Shown: positions 16,614 through 25,686, counted from the first letter of the stretch. The stretch is DNA of 64,000 bases from Bovifimicola sp050309585 (GCA_050309585.1 JBNRML010000147.1:16316-80315); one strand, 5' to 3'. The notes: a model not told the origin generated them from the sequence alone. Program-made: numbers and translations.

Positions 16614-18068
16614 TTAGGTCAATTCCAACAAAACATTTATGTTTTCTATGTTAATGTCCTCTGTTCCCGTCATAAAACATCCTTTTTCCTTCGCATATTG
16701 TATATACGCAATGATTTCATCCGTAATCATTTCCCCAGGAGCCAGAATTGGTATTCCGGGAGGATAACACATCACAAATTCGCTGCACACTCTTCCAACA
16801 GACTCATTTAATGGCAATGAAATCTTTTCGCCATAAAAGGCCTTCTTAGGAGATATTTTCACAATAGGTGAAATATATTCGTGGTCAAACATCTCCGCAC
16901 CTTCCCTTTTAAATCTCCGCCTTATTTCGGCAAGTGCACTCACAAGACGCTCTATTTCACGCTCTCTGTCTCCTACAGAAATATATGCCAGAATATTTCC
17001 AATATCTCCAAACTCTATTTGTATATCATACTCATCCCTCAAAAGATCATATACCTCTATACCTGCCAGTCCTACACCGAAGGTATTTATCGAGAGCTTT
17101 GTCACATCGAAATCATAAATGGAATCTCTATTAACAATCTCTCTGCAATATGCATAATAATCCCCAATATTATTTATTTCTTCTCTCGCGTACTTTGCAA
17201 GATATCTGACCTTTTCAAATATCTCTTTTCCATTAAGTGCAAGATTTTTTCGCGACATATCAAGACTCGATAAAAAGAGATAACTTCCACTTGTAGTCTG
17301 GGTGAGATTTATAACCTGTCTTACATAATTTGCATTAATATCCGGTCCCAAAAGTAGTATTGAACTCTGGGTCAGACTTCCTCCTGATTTATGCATACTC
17401 ACTGATGCCATATCAGCACCGGCTTCCATTGCCGACATTGGAAGATTTTCATCAAAATAGAAATGTGTTCCATGAGCCTCGTCTGCAAGCACTTTCATCC
17501 CATTTTCATGAGCTATCCTTGTAATCTCTTTAATATTTGAACATATTCCGTAATATGTAGGATTATTTACCATTACAGCCTTCGCATCTGGATTTTCCTT
17601 TATTGCCCTTTTCACATCCCCAACTGACATTCCAAGTGCTATTCCCAGCCTCCCATCTGAATCAGGATTTACATATACAGGTATGGCTCCTGCTAAAATA
17701 AGAGCATTTATTGCACTTCTGTGAACATTTCTTGGCATAATTATTTTATCACCTTCTTTACAGGTGGCTAAAATCATTGTCTGCACTGCAGAGGTTGTTC
17801 CTCCAACCATGAAAAAGGCATGTGCTGCGCCAAAGGCATCTGCCGCCAGTTCCTCAGCCTCTTTAATTACCGACACCGGATGGCAAAGGTTGTCTAATGG
17901 CTTCATGGAATTCACATCAACAGACATGCATTTTTCGCCTAAAAACTCTGTGAGTTCAGGATTTCCCTTTCCATGCTTATGTCCCGGCACATCAAAGGGC
18001 ACTATTCTTTCTGTTTTTAATCTTTTCAATGCCTCGTAAATCGGCATTTTGCTTTGATCTCTTTCCAC
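16614..18068 (-). CDS. speA: Arginine decarboxylase (fold-I Orn/Lys/Arg decarboxylase)
   Basis: PLP enzyme making agmatine from arginine (lysine or ornithine activity cannot be excluded). It is 484 residues, the length of Bacillus SpeA rather than the long inducible decarboxylases. It shows VPFDVPGHKHGKGNPEL near the N terminus, HAFFMVGGTTSAVQTMI, DEAHGTHFYF and the PLP lysine in SMHKSGGSLTQSS near residue 230. The start is GTG at 18068, preceded by the recurrent motif TCAGAAATGAGGA. It lies 20 bp behind speD and 11 bp ahead of speE. The adjoining agmatinase supports arginine as substrate. Confidence 0.93.
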   Translation of the reverse strand: MERDQSKMPIYEALKRLKTERIVPFDVPGHKHGKGNPELTEFLGEKCMSVDVNSMKPLDNLCHPVSVIKEAEELAADAFGAAHAFFMVGGTTSAVQTMILATCKEGDKIIMPRNVHRSAINALILAGAIPVYVNPDSDGRLGIALGMSVGDVKRAIKENPDAKAVMVNNPTYYGICSNIKEITRIAHENGMKVLADEAHGTHFYFDENLPMSAMEAGADMASVSMHKSGGSLTQSSILLLGPDINANYVRQVINLTQTTSGSYLFLSSLDMSRKNLALNGKEIFEKVRYLAKYAREEINNIGDYYAYCREIVNRDSIYDFDVTKLSINTFGVGLAGIEVYDLLRDEYDIQIEFGDIGNILAYISVGDREREIERLVSALAEIRRRFKREGAEMFDHEYISPIVKISPKKAFYGEKISLPLNESVGRVCSEFVMCYPPGIPILAPGEMITDEIIAYIQYAKEKGCFMTGTEDINIENINVLLELT

Positions 18069-18088
18069 GTTTCCTCATTTCTGACAGG

Positions 18089-18904
18089 CTAAAATATATT
18101 GCTACCACTAAATATCTCTATCATTTCCTGTCTTAAACTGTTTGTAATTGCCAGTCTTTCCTTAGGCGGCAACTCGTACACATCTGTTTTAAAAAGATAA
18201 TTCTGCAAATCTATATCCTTTATGAGCATTTGTGTGTGAAAAATATTTGACTGGTAAATATTAACATCAATTGCATCATACTTTAACAAAGTATCATTAT
18301 TTATGTAATCCTGGATTGATGTTATTTTATGGTCCATAAAAAGCTTCTTTCCATCTAAATCCCTGGTAAATCCCCTTACCTTATAGTCCATTGTAATAAT
18401 ATCCGAGTCAAAACTTCCAATAAGGTAATCAAGTGTTGAAAGAGGGGTTATTTCACCGCAGGTTGCAACGTCAATATCAACCCTGAAGGTTGCAATACAT
18501 GTCTCCGGATGGTACTCTGGATATGTATGCACGGTAATGTGGCTCTTATCAAGATGTGCCACTGCATTCTGCCCCAGAGAACTTATCCCCTTCCTTGAAA
18601 TATCATTTCCTGCTTTAATGTCACCACTTCTTGAGTTAAGCATTTTTTCTTCCGCAATCAATATTGTGGCACTGGCTCCCTGAGGGTCATAATCCTGTTT
18701 AGACACATTGAGCACATGCGCGCCTATCATATCCGTAACATTACAAAGTATCTTCACCAGTCTGTCTGAATTGTACTGTTCATCAATATACTCAATGTAT
18801 TCCCTCTGTTCTCTCTCTGTTTTAGCATAGCAGACATCATAAATATTGAAGCTCAGTGATTTTGTTAAGTTATTAAATCCGTATAGTTTTAATTTGCTGT
18901 ACAT
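18089..18904 (-). CDS. speD: S-adenosylmethionine decarboxylase proenzyme (SpeD, E. coli-type)
   Basis: Pyruvoyl enzyme producing decarboxylated SAM, the aminopropyl donor for SpeE. It is 271 residues from ATG 18904 with GAGAGGG upstream; the longer frame to 18961 runs through a terminator hairpin and is rejected. The self-cleavage site is the Ser in LDKSHITVHTYPEYHPE. DVATCGEITPLSTLDYLIGS and YKVRGFTRDLDGKKLFMDH match the E. coli-type class rather than the short Bacillus type. It is the first gene of the polyamine operon. It sits directly behind a hairpin-rich leader RNA and an intrinsic terminator, so expression may be set by attenuation. Confidence 0.96.
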   Translation of the reverse strand: MYSKLKLYGFNNLTKSLSFNIYDVCYAKTEREQREYIEYIDEQYNSDRLVKILCNVTDMIGAHVLNVSKQDYDPQGASATILIAEEKMLNSRSGDIKAGNDISRKGISSLGQNAVAHLDKSHITVHTYPEYHPETCIATFRVDIDVATCGEITPLSTLDYLIGSFDSDIITMDYKVRGFTRDLDGKKLFMDHKITSIQDYINNDTLLKYDAIDVNIYQSNIFHTQMLIKDIDLQNYLFKTDVYELPPKERLAITNSLRQEMIEIFSGSNIF

Positions 18905-18923
18905 TTTATCCCTCTCCCAAATA

Positions 18924-18966
18924 ACAAAAAAACAAGTGAATGTACACTCTGTACATAACACTTGTT
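18924..18966 (-). terminator. Intrinsic terminator just upstream of speD
   Basis: On the minus strand ACAAGTG, TTATGTAC and GTGTACAT, CACTTGT form a stem of about 15 bp followed by TTTTTTT. It ends 20 bp before the speD start. It either ends a free-standing RNA or acts as an attenuator for the six-gene operon. Confidence 0.85.
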
Positions 18967-18967
18967 C

Positions 18968-19291
18968 TAATTCACTAATTGCATTATTCTTTTTGAAACT
19001 AATTCATATTCTTTATCCAATATAGCATCTAGAGTCTATATAGCAAGAAATTACTTTTACTACTCTTATTGATTTTTCACAAGTGTGATGTGCACAAAAA
19101 GTGCAACCGTCTATCCAATTGGTTATTAGTCACCAACTCAATGCCATCACTGGCATCAACTTATAAAATTTGAGTTCTTAACTCAATCAATACGGCAGAA
19201 AATCTCCGCCTGTTAAAAATAATTCCCGCAAACTCTAAGTCCGCTTTTCATGTCAAAACATCAGACACTCCAGGATACGTGTAATCACGAC
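18968..19291 (-). ncRNA. Hairpin-rich leader or free RNA upstream of the polyamine operon (family not recognised)
   Basis: The region has no gene but a perfect promoter and a terminator at its end, giving an RNA of about 330-370 nt. In transcript order it contains GGCGGAGATTTTCTGCC, TTGAGTTAAGAACTCAA, ATGCCAGTGATGGCAT, TTGGTGACTAATAACCAA and TGCACTTTTTGTGCA, each a local hairpin. The 3' third (about 18968-19060) is unstructured AT-rich DNA before the terminator. I could not match it to SAM, RNase P, tmRNA, SRP or T-box signatures. Either it is an abundant housekeeping RNA or a regulatory leader of speD-nspC. Confidence 0.65.
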
Positions 19292-19297
19292 AAGGTG

Positions 19298-19326
19298 ATT
19301 ATAATTTATAAATATATGTGTGTCAA
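19298..19326 (-). promoter_or_regulatory. Consensus promoter of the leader RNA and polyamine operon
   Basis: TTGACA (19321-19326) and TATAAT (19298-19303) are spaced by exactly 17 bp on the minus strand, a perfect vegetative promoter. The -35 box begins 8 bp past the end of the SpoIID-like gene. Confidence 0.9.
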
Positions 19327-19333
19327 TCATTTT

Positions 19334-21142
19334 TTATTGGTTTCCATAAACAAAACAAAGTTCTACATCCGTATAAAAAAATTTCAATATTTCCTCATAA
19401 TTCATACCACTGTCCACCATTTGCTTTACGGCATTCTGACTCATCCCTGCACCATGCCCATATCCACCGCCATATATATGATATTCATCCTTGTTTTTTT
19501 CTATTGTAAAAAATGCACTTGGAAGCATATTCATGTTCGAAACCACACTTCCATCCTGCTTTATAATGTCATTTCCATTAGGACTTATTATTTTTCTTAT
19601 AAAGGACTGCTTAATGATCTTTACTGTATTTTTATCTCCAACAATTATCAATTCTTCAACAATCCCCCCTGGTCCCCTCTTCTCAACAATTACATTCTCT
19701 ACATTTCCAACATTTGTCACTTTCTTTTGAACATATTGTCCATTTTCATACTTTAACACCCGCTTCGGATCCAAATTGTAAACTTCTGATAATCCATTAT
19801 TTACCTTATCAGACATTTCTTTTGTACCAAGCTTTATTTCCCATCTGTACCAGGGCGACCGGGAATCAAAGGTGTCTGGCTTTGATTTAATAAACTCAGA
19901 AAACTCTTTATTATCAAGGAGATTATACTTTATCTCATCATTACTTAGGTATTTTTCCTTTATATAATCATTTTTCTCTCCTCCCCATACGGTGGAATCA
20001 GTTGTCGAGCCACAGGATGTGGAGAAAAAATATGTATTTGCCACCTGCCCATTATGTTTTAATACCTTTCCGTAAGTAGACTTCACCGCAGATATTGACT
20101 CTTCTCTTTCAGGCGTATTGTTATAAACCTGATAATTTGTGCTGTCATCAACCTGTGCCCCATAACATACTAAACTTGAATCATTCATATGTGAGACAGC
20201 ATAGCTTCTTGCGCATACCGCCTGAACCTTCAACGCCTCAACCCCATAAGATACCGGCATTTCACTGGGCACTACTCCATACAGGTATTCCTCTAAAGAC
20301 AAATCATTCACAATCAGAAAACCATTTTCACCCTCAGATATCTCAATGCTTCCTCTGTATTCCGGATTTATATTATTTCTGAGGATTGTATTTATCCTTA
20401 TTTTTCCATTCGGATCCTGGGTTTTAAACTTTACTCTCTTTCCGTCATACAATTCCTGAAAATCTGATAATTTCTTTACCTCACCTGCCTTAAAGTTTAC
20501 AACCTTTTCCTCAAACTTATCTTCAGAATTCTTTACATAATAAAACATATCATAATCAACATCGCTGCATATCTCTACGTTATTGTGGAAATACCCCTTA
20601 AATCCTGTTGTCATAAGAAGAACTCTTATATTTTCCGCCTCAGGTTCCTTATCAACAATAATTCCACATATTTCCTTGTCGGCTACTATGAACCTTAAAT
20701 TTTCATCGCCAACCACAACGGACTCTCTATTTAAAGTAGAATAATTATCATATCCTGCAAAAATCTTCAGGTCCTGATTCGTGTTAACCCTTCCAAATCC
20801 TTCAATTTCAATGAATCCCTCACCAACAGACAGCACTCTTCCACTGATTTCATCCCTCTTAAGCCTCAATTCTTTCACACTATCTTTCTTCACTATAATA
20901 TCAGCCAATACATTCTTAAGATTTTCATTTACTCCCTTTATCTTATACTTTTTTTCATTTCCCTCATGTACAAAACTAATTTCCTCATTTTCACATTTAC
21001 TTACTAAAACATTTTTATATAATAGTTCACTATTTTTGCCATTACTTTTTGCGGCACTTTTATTCTCTTCCGGCATAAATAAAATAAATAGTCCAAGCAC
21101 AATAAATAAACCAATCAATATATAAATAATTACTTTTTTCAC
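19334..21142 (-). CDS. SpoIID/LytB-domain cell-wall protein
   Basis: Probable membrane-anchored lytic transglycosylase of the SpoIID family, of about 602 residues. The N terminus is one membrane segment (KKVIIYILIGLFIVLGLFIL); the rest is extracytoplasmic. The SpoIID/LytB region (about residues 270-600) has EEYLYGVVPSEMP with the catalytic Glu, ALKVQAVCARSYAVSHM, and the C-terminal GGGYGHGAGMSQNAVKQM. The preceding 250 residues are additional beta-rich sequence. The start is taken as GTG 21142, 4-5 bp past GGAGATTA of a dispersed repeat; ATG 21154 lies inside the repeat. A sporulation-specific role is not shown, since vegetative SpoIID homologues are common in this group. Confidence 0.88.
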   Translation of the reverse strand: MKKVIIYILIGLFIVLGLFILFMPEENKSAAKSNGKNSELLYKNVLVSKCENEEISFVHEGNEKKYKIKGVNENLKNVLADIIVKKDSVKELRLKRDEISGRVLSVGEGFIEIEGFGRVNTNQDLKIFAGYDNYSTLNRESVVVGDENLRFIVADKEICGIIVDKEPEAENIRVLLMTTGFKGYFHNNVEICSDVDYDMFYYVKNSEDKFEEKVVNFKAGEVKKLSDFQELYDGKRVKFKTQDPNGKIRINTILRNNINPEYRGSIEISEGENGFLIVNDLSLEEYLYGVVPSEMPVSYGVEALKVQAVCARSYAVSHMNDSSLVCYGAQVDDSTNYQVYNNTPEREESISAVKSTYGKVLKHNGQVANTYFFSTSCGSTTDSTVWGGEKNDYIKEKYLSNDEIKYNLLDNKEFSEFIKSKPDTFDSRSPWYRWEIKLGTKEMSDKVNNGLSEVYNLDPKRVLKYENGQYVQKKVTNVGNVENVIVEKRGPGGIVEELIIVGDKNTVKIIKQSFIRKIISPNGNDIIKQDGSVVSNMNMLPSAFFTIEKNKDEYHIYGGGYGHGAGMSQNAVKQMVDSGMNYEEILKFFYTDVELCFVYGNQ

Positions 21143-21178
21143 ACTAATCTCCATTCCGCAGCAAATTTATTTGTCCAC
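21140..21178 (-). repeat. Dispersed palindromic/Shine-Dalgarno repeat before the SpoIID-like gene
   Basis: On the minus strand ACAAATAAATTTGC is followed by TGCGGAATGGAGATTAGTGTG. The same arrangement occurs at 39944, 45809 and 52741. It provides the ribosome site of the gene. Confidence 0.75.
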
Positions 21179-21222
21179 ACTAAAGTATGCTGTACTTCTC
21201 CGATTTATTCCATTTTAAAGCA

Positions 21223-21261
21223 AAAAAAAGACTGCATCTTAACGAAAAAATCGCAATCAAC
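21223..21261 (-). terminator. Terminator of the structured RNA
   Basis: On the minus strand GGACTG...CAGTC arms with a T-rich loop are followed by TTTTTTTT. Confidence 0.7.
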
Positions 21262-21474
21262 AGTCCTTTATTCACATATATACATCCAAAATGCCGGCTC
21301 CTGCGTTTTGAGTCCTAGCTACGCTAGGTGGGTTTCCGCAATTGACACCTCTGTGGTCCACTCAAAGGAGGCTTCACATCCTGCCAAAAATATAGGAGTC
21401 CCAATTCAAAAATGTAGGTTCAAAAGTACAGGAGTTATCGAGCATCCCAGACGATATATACTTACTAAGTTGTT
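21262..21474 (-). ncRNA. Structured non-coding RNA, possibly 6S RNA
   Basis: A gene-free 386-bp gap holds a promoter, about 210 nt of structured sequence and a terminator, all on the minus strand. The two ends pair as in a rod: GUAUAUAU with AUAUAUGU, AUGC with GCAU, CUCCUG with CAGGAG, and UUUUGA with UCAAAA. The middle contains GTGGACCAC, CTAGCGTAGCTAG and the segment GGTGTCAATTGCGGAAACCC. A long rod with an internal bulged centre, its own strong promoter and terminator fit 6S RNA. The identification rests on shape and context, not on a remembered alignment. It lies between prfC and the SpoIID-like gene. Confidence 0.5.
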
Positions 21475-21480
21475 GTACTT

Positions 21481-21509
21481 AGTATACTTTATTTTATGAA
21501 GAATTTCAA
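21481..21509 (-). promoter_or_regulatory. Promoter of the structured RNA
   Basis: TTGAAA (21504-21509) and TATACT (21481-21486) are spaced by 17 bp on the minus strand. Confidence 0.8.
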
Positions 21510-21540
21510 TAAAAAATTCTAATTTTTTTTATTTTTTTTG

Positions 21541-23139
21541 TTAATTAGTTCCAAATTCCGAAAGTTCTAATCCAGGATTTCTGTCAAGCACCATATTAGG
21601 ACTCCATGCATTTGCAAACAGCAATAATGGATTATCTTTAAGGTCTTTAATCTTCTTCATATCAGAGGTTCCGATAATTTCATTTATATTAATATCCTTA
21701 CTTACCACCCATCTTATGTGCTCATATGGAAGCTGCTCAAGCTTAATATCAACATTATATTCATTTTCCAGTCTGTATTTAAGAACGTCAAACTGCAGTA
21801 CACCCACTACTCCCACAATAATCTCTTCCATTCCCATATTAAACTCCTGAAAAATCTGAATGGCTCCTTCCTGGGCAATCTGATTGATTCCCTTTACAAA
21901 CTGCTTTCTCTTCATTGTGTCCATCTGTCTTACCCTTGCAAAATGCTCTGGTGCAAAGGTTGGAATTCCCTCAAACCGGAATTTTTCATTTGATGTACAA
22001 AGGGTATCTCCAATAGAAAAAATTCCCGGATCAAACACACCAATTATGTCTCCCGCATAGGCCTCTTCCACAATATGTCTCTCCTGTGCCATCATCTGCT
22101 GTGGCTGGGAAAGTTTAACCTTCTTCCCACCCTGCACATGATTAACCTCCATACCCGCTTCAAACTTTCCGGAAGTAATTCTCATAAAGGCAATTCTGTC
22201 TCTGTGGGCTTTATTCATATTAGCCTGAATTTTAAATACAAATGCTGAGAAATCCTGACGGAACGGGTCAATCTCTCCAATATCTGACTTTCTTGGCAAT
22301 GGTGATGTTGTCATTGTAAGGAAATGCTGTAAAAAGTTTTCAACACCAAAATTCGTAAGTGCAGAGCCAAAAAATACCGGTGTGAGTTTTCCCGCTCTGA
22401 TTATATCCAAATCATATTCTTCACTTGCACCATCCAAAAGCTCAATATCTTCTTCAAGCTTTTCGTAAAGGTCCTGCCCCATGTGCTCTATTAATTCATC
22501 ATAATTATCTTTTTCAAAACTAATTCTGCTGGTCTCAACTTCCTTCTGACCGTTCATTGCAGCCTTAAAGGTAGTCACGCAGTTATCATGTCTTTCATAA
22601 ACCCCTTTAAAACTTTTACCGGAACCTATTGGCCAGTTAATTGGACAGGTATCAATCCCTAACACCTCTTCAATGTCAGATAAAAGCTCGAACGGGTCCT
22701 TCGCCTCCCTGTCCATTTTGTTAATAAAAGTAAATATAGGGATATGTCTCATAACACAAACCTTAAAAAGTTTAATTGTCTGTGCCTCAACACCCTTAGA
22801 GCCATCAATTACCATAACAGCAGAATCTGCTGCCATAAGAGTCCTGTAAGTATCCTCTGAGAAGTCCTGATGTCCCGGAGTGTCTAAAATATTTATGCAA
22901 TATCCATCATAATTAAACTGCATAACAGATGATGTTACAGAAATACCTCTCTCCTTTTCTATCTCCATCCAGTCGGATACTGCATGCTTGGCTGTCTTTT
23001 TTCCCTTAACAGAGCCTGCAAGGTTTATTGCCTTTCCATAAAGCAGAAATTTCTCCGTAAGTGTAGTCTTTCCTGCATCGGGATGTGAAATAATCGCAAA
23101 AGTACGACGTTTTTTTATCTCTGAATGTAAGTCCGCCAT
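21541..23139 (-). CDS. prfC: Peptide chain release factor 3
   Basis: Translational GTPase that recycles RF1/RF2 from the ribosome. At 532 residues it has the standard length. G1 ISHPDAGKTTLTEKFL lies near the start, followed by G2/switch ERGISVTSSVMQF, G3 DTPGHQDFSEDTYRTL and G4 INKMDREAKDP. Domain II (FVFKIQANMNKAHRDRIAF) and the C-terminal VGVVGVLQFDVLKYRLENEY follow. It starts 14 bp after the acyltransferase gene at 23154 and ends about 30 bp before the promoter of the structured RNA. Confidence 0.97.
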   Translation of the reverse strand: MADLHSEIKKRRTFAIISHPDAGKTTLTEKFLLYGKAINLAGSVKGKKTAKHAVSDWMEIEKERGISVTSSVMQFNYDGYCINILDTPGHQDFSEDTYRTLMAADSAVMVIDGSKGVEAQTIKLFKVCVMRHIPIFTFINKMDREAKDPFELLSDIEEVLGIDTCPINWPIGSGKSFKGVYERHDNCVTTFKAAMNGQKEVETSRISFEKDNYDELIEHMGQDLYEKLEEDIELLDGASEEYDLDIIRAGKLTPVFFGSALTNFGVENFLQHFLTMTTSPLPRKSDIGEIDPFRQDFSAFVFKIQANMNKAHRDRIAFMRITSGKFEAGMEVNHVQGGKKVKLSQPQQMMAQERHIVEEAYAGDIIGVFDPGIFSIGDTLCTSNEKFRFEGIPTFAPEHFARVRQMDTMKRKQFVKGINQIAQEGAIQIFQEFNMGMEEIIVGVVGVLQFDVLKYRLENEYNVDIKLEQLPYEHIRWVVSKDININEIIGTSDMKKIKDLKDNPLLLFANAWSPNMVLDRNPGLELSEFGTN

Positions 23140-23153
23140 TTTATAGTGTCTCC

Positions 23154-23828
23154 TTAATTTTCATTTTTTTCAGCAACTTCGCCAGCCTTCTTATAAATTG
23201 AGTTTGGTTTTACATAACCTCTGACCATTGATAATGGGTATATATTTGTATTCTGTCCAATAACCGTTCCTGGATTCATTACCGTGTTACATCCAACCTC
23301 AACGTTACTTCCAAGAATTGCTCCCAGTTTTTTAAGTCCTGTATCTAATTTCCCATTCTCTGTCCGTATCGAAACAAGTGACTTATCAGACTTGAGATTT
23401 GATGTGATTGAACCGGCTCCCATATGGGATTTATAGGATAATATGGAATTTCCAACATAATTGTAATGCGGTGTCTGAACACTATTAAAAAGAATTGAAC
23501 TCTTTAACTCTGTTGAATTTCCAACCACACTTCCCTTTCCAACAACTGCACTTCCACGAATAAATGCACAATGTCTGATTTCCGCCTCCTCATCTATGAT
23601 AAGTGGGCCTCCAAGATGTGCTGTTTCAGCCACCTTGGCAGATTTGGCAACCCACACATTTTCTGAAACCTCTGTATAAATATCCTTATCAAGGCTTTTA
23701 CCCAGGGCAATTATTTTTTCATCTAATCCCTCAAAAACCTCCCATGGATATGTCATACTCTCAAAAAAATCTCTGGCAATGGTCTCATCAAGATTAAGCA
23801 AATTCTCTATTCTTAATTCTTCAAACAT
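23154..23828 (-). CDS. Left-handed beta-helix acyltransferase/GlmU-C-like protein
   Basis: A 224-residue protein with imperfect hexapeptide repeats (VWVAKSAKVAETAHLGGPLI, IRGSAVVGKGSVVGNS, MNPGTVIGQNTNIYP). It corresponds to the acetyltransferase half of UDP-GlcNAc pyrophosphorylases without the nucleotidyltransferase domain. The start is ATG 23828 (GGAGGG 4 bp upstream); the frame could extend 4 codons to a TTG. Its position directly behind glmS suggests a role in hexosamine metabolism, but the acceptor is not known. It forms a minus-strand run glmS, this gene, prfC. Confidence 0.8.
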   Translation of the reverse strand: MFEELRIENLLNLDETIARDFFESMTYPWEVFEGLDEKIIALGKSLDKDIYTEVSENVWVAKSAKVAETAHLGGPLIIDEEAEIRHCAFIRGSAVVGKGSVVGNSTELKSSILFNSVQTPHYNYVGNSILSYKSHMGAGSITSNLKSDKSLVSIRTENGKLDTGLKKLGAILGSNVEVGCNTVMNPGTVIGQNTNIYPLSMVRGYVKPNSIYKKAGEVAEKNEN

Positions 23829-23865
23829 ATTTCCCTCCAAATAAGAGCAAATTTATTTTCCAACA

Positions 23866-25686
23866 TTATTCAACGGTCACTGACTTTGCAAGATTACGAG
23901 GCTGGTCCACATCACAGCCCTTTAACACTGCTGTATAATAAGCTATATACTGCATTGGAACTGCTGCCAGCAGAGGCATAAGCACATCATCCATCTTTGG
24001 AAGCTTTACAAGATGGTTTGCCACGTCCTTATCAAGTTCCACATCCTCCGTACAAATCATTGTAACCTTTGCACCTCTTGATTTAACCTCTTTAACATTA
24101 CTGATGGTTTTTTCCAAAAGGTCGCTCTGGGTAGCAACTGCAATAACAGGCATATTTTCAGTTACAAGGGAAATTGTTCCATGCTTTAATTCCCCTGCTG
24201 CATAGGATTCAGAATGTATATACGATATTTCCTTCAGTTTTAATGAACCTTCCATACTGAGTGCATAATCAAGCCCTCTTCCGATATACAGCAAGCTGTC
24301 TGAATTGATAAGCCTTGATGCTATAAACTGACATCTTTCCTTCATCGCCAGTATTTCCTGGAGCTTTTCCGGAATCTCCATAAGCTGTTTTGTGTACTCT
24401 CTGCATTTTTCCTCTGTTATCTGTCCCTTGACATAGGCAAGCTCAAAAGCCAATAAATACATTACACTGAGCTGTACGCTGTATGCCTTTGTGGAAGCAA
24501 CCGAAATCTCAGGACCAGCATGTGTGTATACAACAACATCTGATTCCCTTGCAATGGTAGAACCTTTAACATTTACCACTGACATGGTGGTTGCACCTTT
24601 TTCCCTCGCAAGCTTAAGTGCCGCAAAAGTATCTGCTGTCTCTCCTGACTGGGAAATCAAAATAACCAAATCACCTTTGCCAATCATAGGATTTCTATAT
24701 CTGAACTCAGAAGCAATTTCAACTGTCACCTCAACTCTTGCAAGCTTCTCAATAATATATTTGCCAACAAGTCCTGCATGCATGGCTGTACCACAGGCAA
24801 CTATATATATTCTCTTATACGAATTAAGCATTTCCCTTGTCATTCCACTCTCTTCAAGATATGGCATACCATCCTGAATTCTTGGTGAAATAGTTGTCTT
24901 AATGGCATTTGGCTGCTCATTAATTTCCTTAAGCATAAAGTGCTCGTATCCACCCTTTTCAGCGGCATCTATATCCCAGTCAGCAGTCTGAAGGTCTTTT
25001 TCAATTATTTTTCCCTCTGTATCCGTTACAACAACCTCATCAGCCTTAATTGTTGCTATTTCATTGTGTTCAAGAAGATAATAATCTCTTGTGTATTTCA
25101 AAATGGCCGGTACATCTGAAGCAATGAAATTCTCATTTTCGCCAATACCGATAATTAATGGACTCTCTTTTCTCACTGCAAATATTGTATCCGGAAAATC
25201 CCTGAACAGAATTCCCAAAGCATAGGAGCCTTCAACCTTATCTATCATTTTACTGATGGTTTCAATTGGATTTCCATCATAATAATAGTCAAGGAGCTTC
25301 GCCACTGTCTCTGTGTCTGTCTCACTCTCAAAGCCATAGCCCTGTGAGATAAGAAAATCCTTAATCTGCTTATAATTCTCAATAATACCATTATGAACAA
25401 TTGTGACCCTTTTATTTCCGTGAGGGTGCGAGTTAATATCTGAAGGTTCCCCATGAGTTGCCCATCTTGTATGACCTATTCCACAATGACCAACCGGCTT
25501 CTTTCCTTCCTTCATTTTGTTAACCAAATCAATTAATTTACCCTTTGACTTTTCCACTACAATTTTGTTTTTTTCAAAAACAGCAATTCCAGCCGAATCA
25601 TATCCTCTGTATTCAAGCTTGCTAAGACCGTCCACAAGAACATCTGCACATTCTCTTTTTCCTACATATCCAACAATTCCACACAT
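23866..25686 (-). CDS. glmS: Glutamine--fructose-6-phosphate aminotransferase (isomerizing)
   Basis: Makes glucosamine-6-phosphate, the entry step to cell-wall amino sugars. At 606 residues it is full length: N-terminal nucleophile Cys2 of the glutaminase domain (MCGIVGYVGKRECADVL; GHTRWATHGEP), then two SIS domains (YIVACGTAMHAGLVGKYI; LISQSGETADTFAAL; SVASTKAYSVQLSVMYL) and the C-terminal QPRNLAKSVTVE. No glmS ribozyme is possible here, because topB ends 36 bp upstream; regulation must be by other means. Confidence 0.98.
   Translation of the reverse strand: MCGIVGYVGKRECADVLVDGLSKLEYRGYDSAGIAVFEKNKIVVEKSKGKLIDLVNKMKEGKKPVGHCGIGHTRWATHGEPSDINSHPHGNKRVTIVHNGIIENYKQIKDFLISQGYGFESETDTETVAKLLDYYYDGNPIETISKMIDKVEGSYALGILFRDFPDTIFAVRKESPLIIGIGENENFIASDVPAILKYTRDYYLLEHNEIATIKADEVVVTDTEGKIIEKDLQTADWDIDAAEKGGYEHFMLKEINEQPNAIKTTISPRIQDGMPYLEESGMTREMLNSYKRIYIVACGTAMHAGLVGKYIIEKLARVEVTVEIASEFRYRNPMIGKGDLVILISQSGETADTFAALKLAREKGATTMSVVNVKGSTIARESDVVVYTHAGPEISVASTKAYSVQLSVMYLLAFELAYVKGQITEEKCREYTKQLMEIPEKLQEILAMKERCQFIASRLINSDSLLYIGRGLDYALSMEGSLKLKEISYIHSESYAAGELKHGTISLVTENMPVIAVATQSDLLEKTISNVKEVKSRGAKVTMICTEDVELDKDVANHLVKLPKMDDVLMPLLAAVPMQYIAYYTAVLKGCDVDQPRNLAKSVTVE

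Noticed and set aside
18905..18961. Upstream extension of speD (MLCTECTFTCFF...)
   Set aside because: It translates the terminator hairpin; the ATG at 18904 has a good ribosome site and gives the family N terminus.
18968..19291. RNase P RNA, tmRNA or SAM riboswitch as identity of the speD leader
   Set aside because: The GAGGAAAGTCC core of RNase P, the GGTTTCGAC start of tmRNA and the SAM-I core were looked for on the transcript strand and not found.
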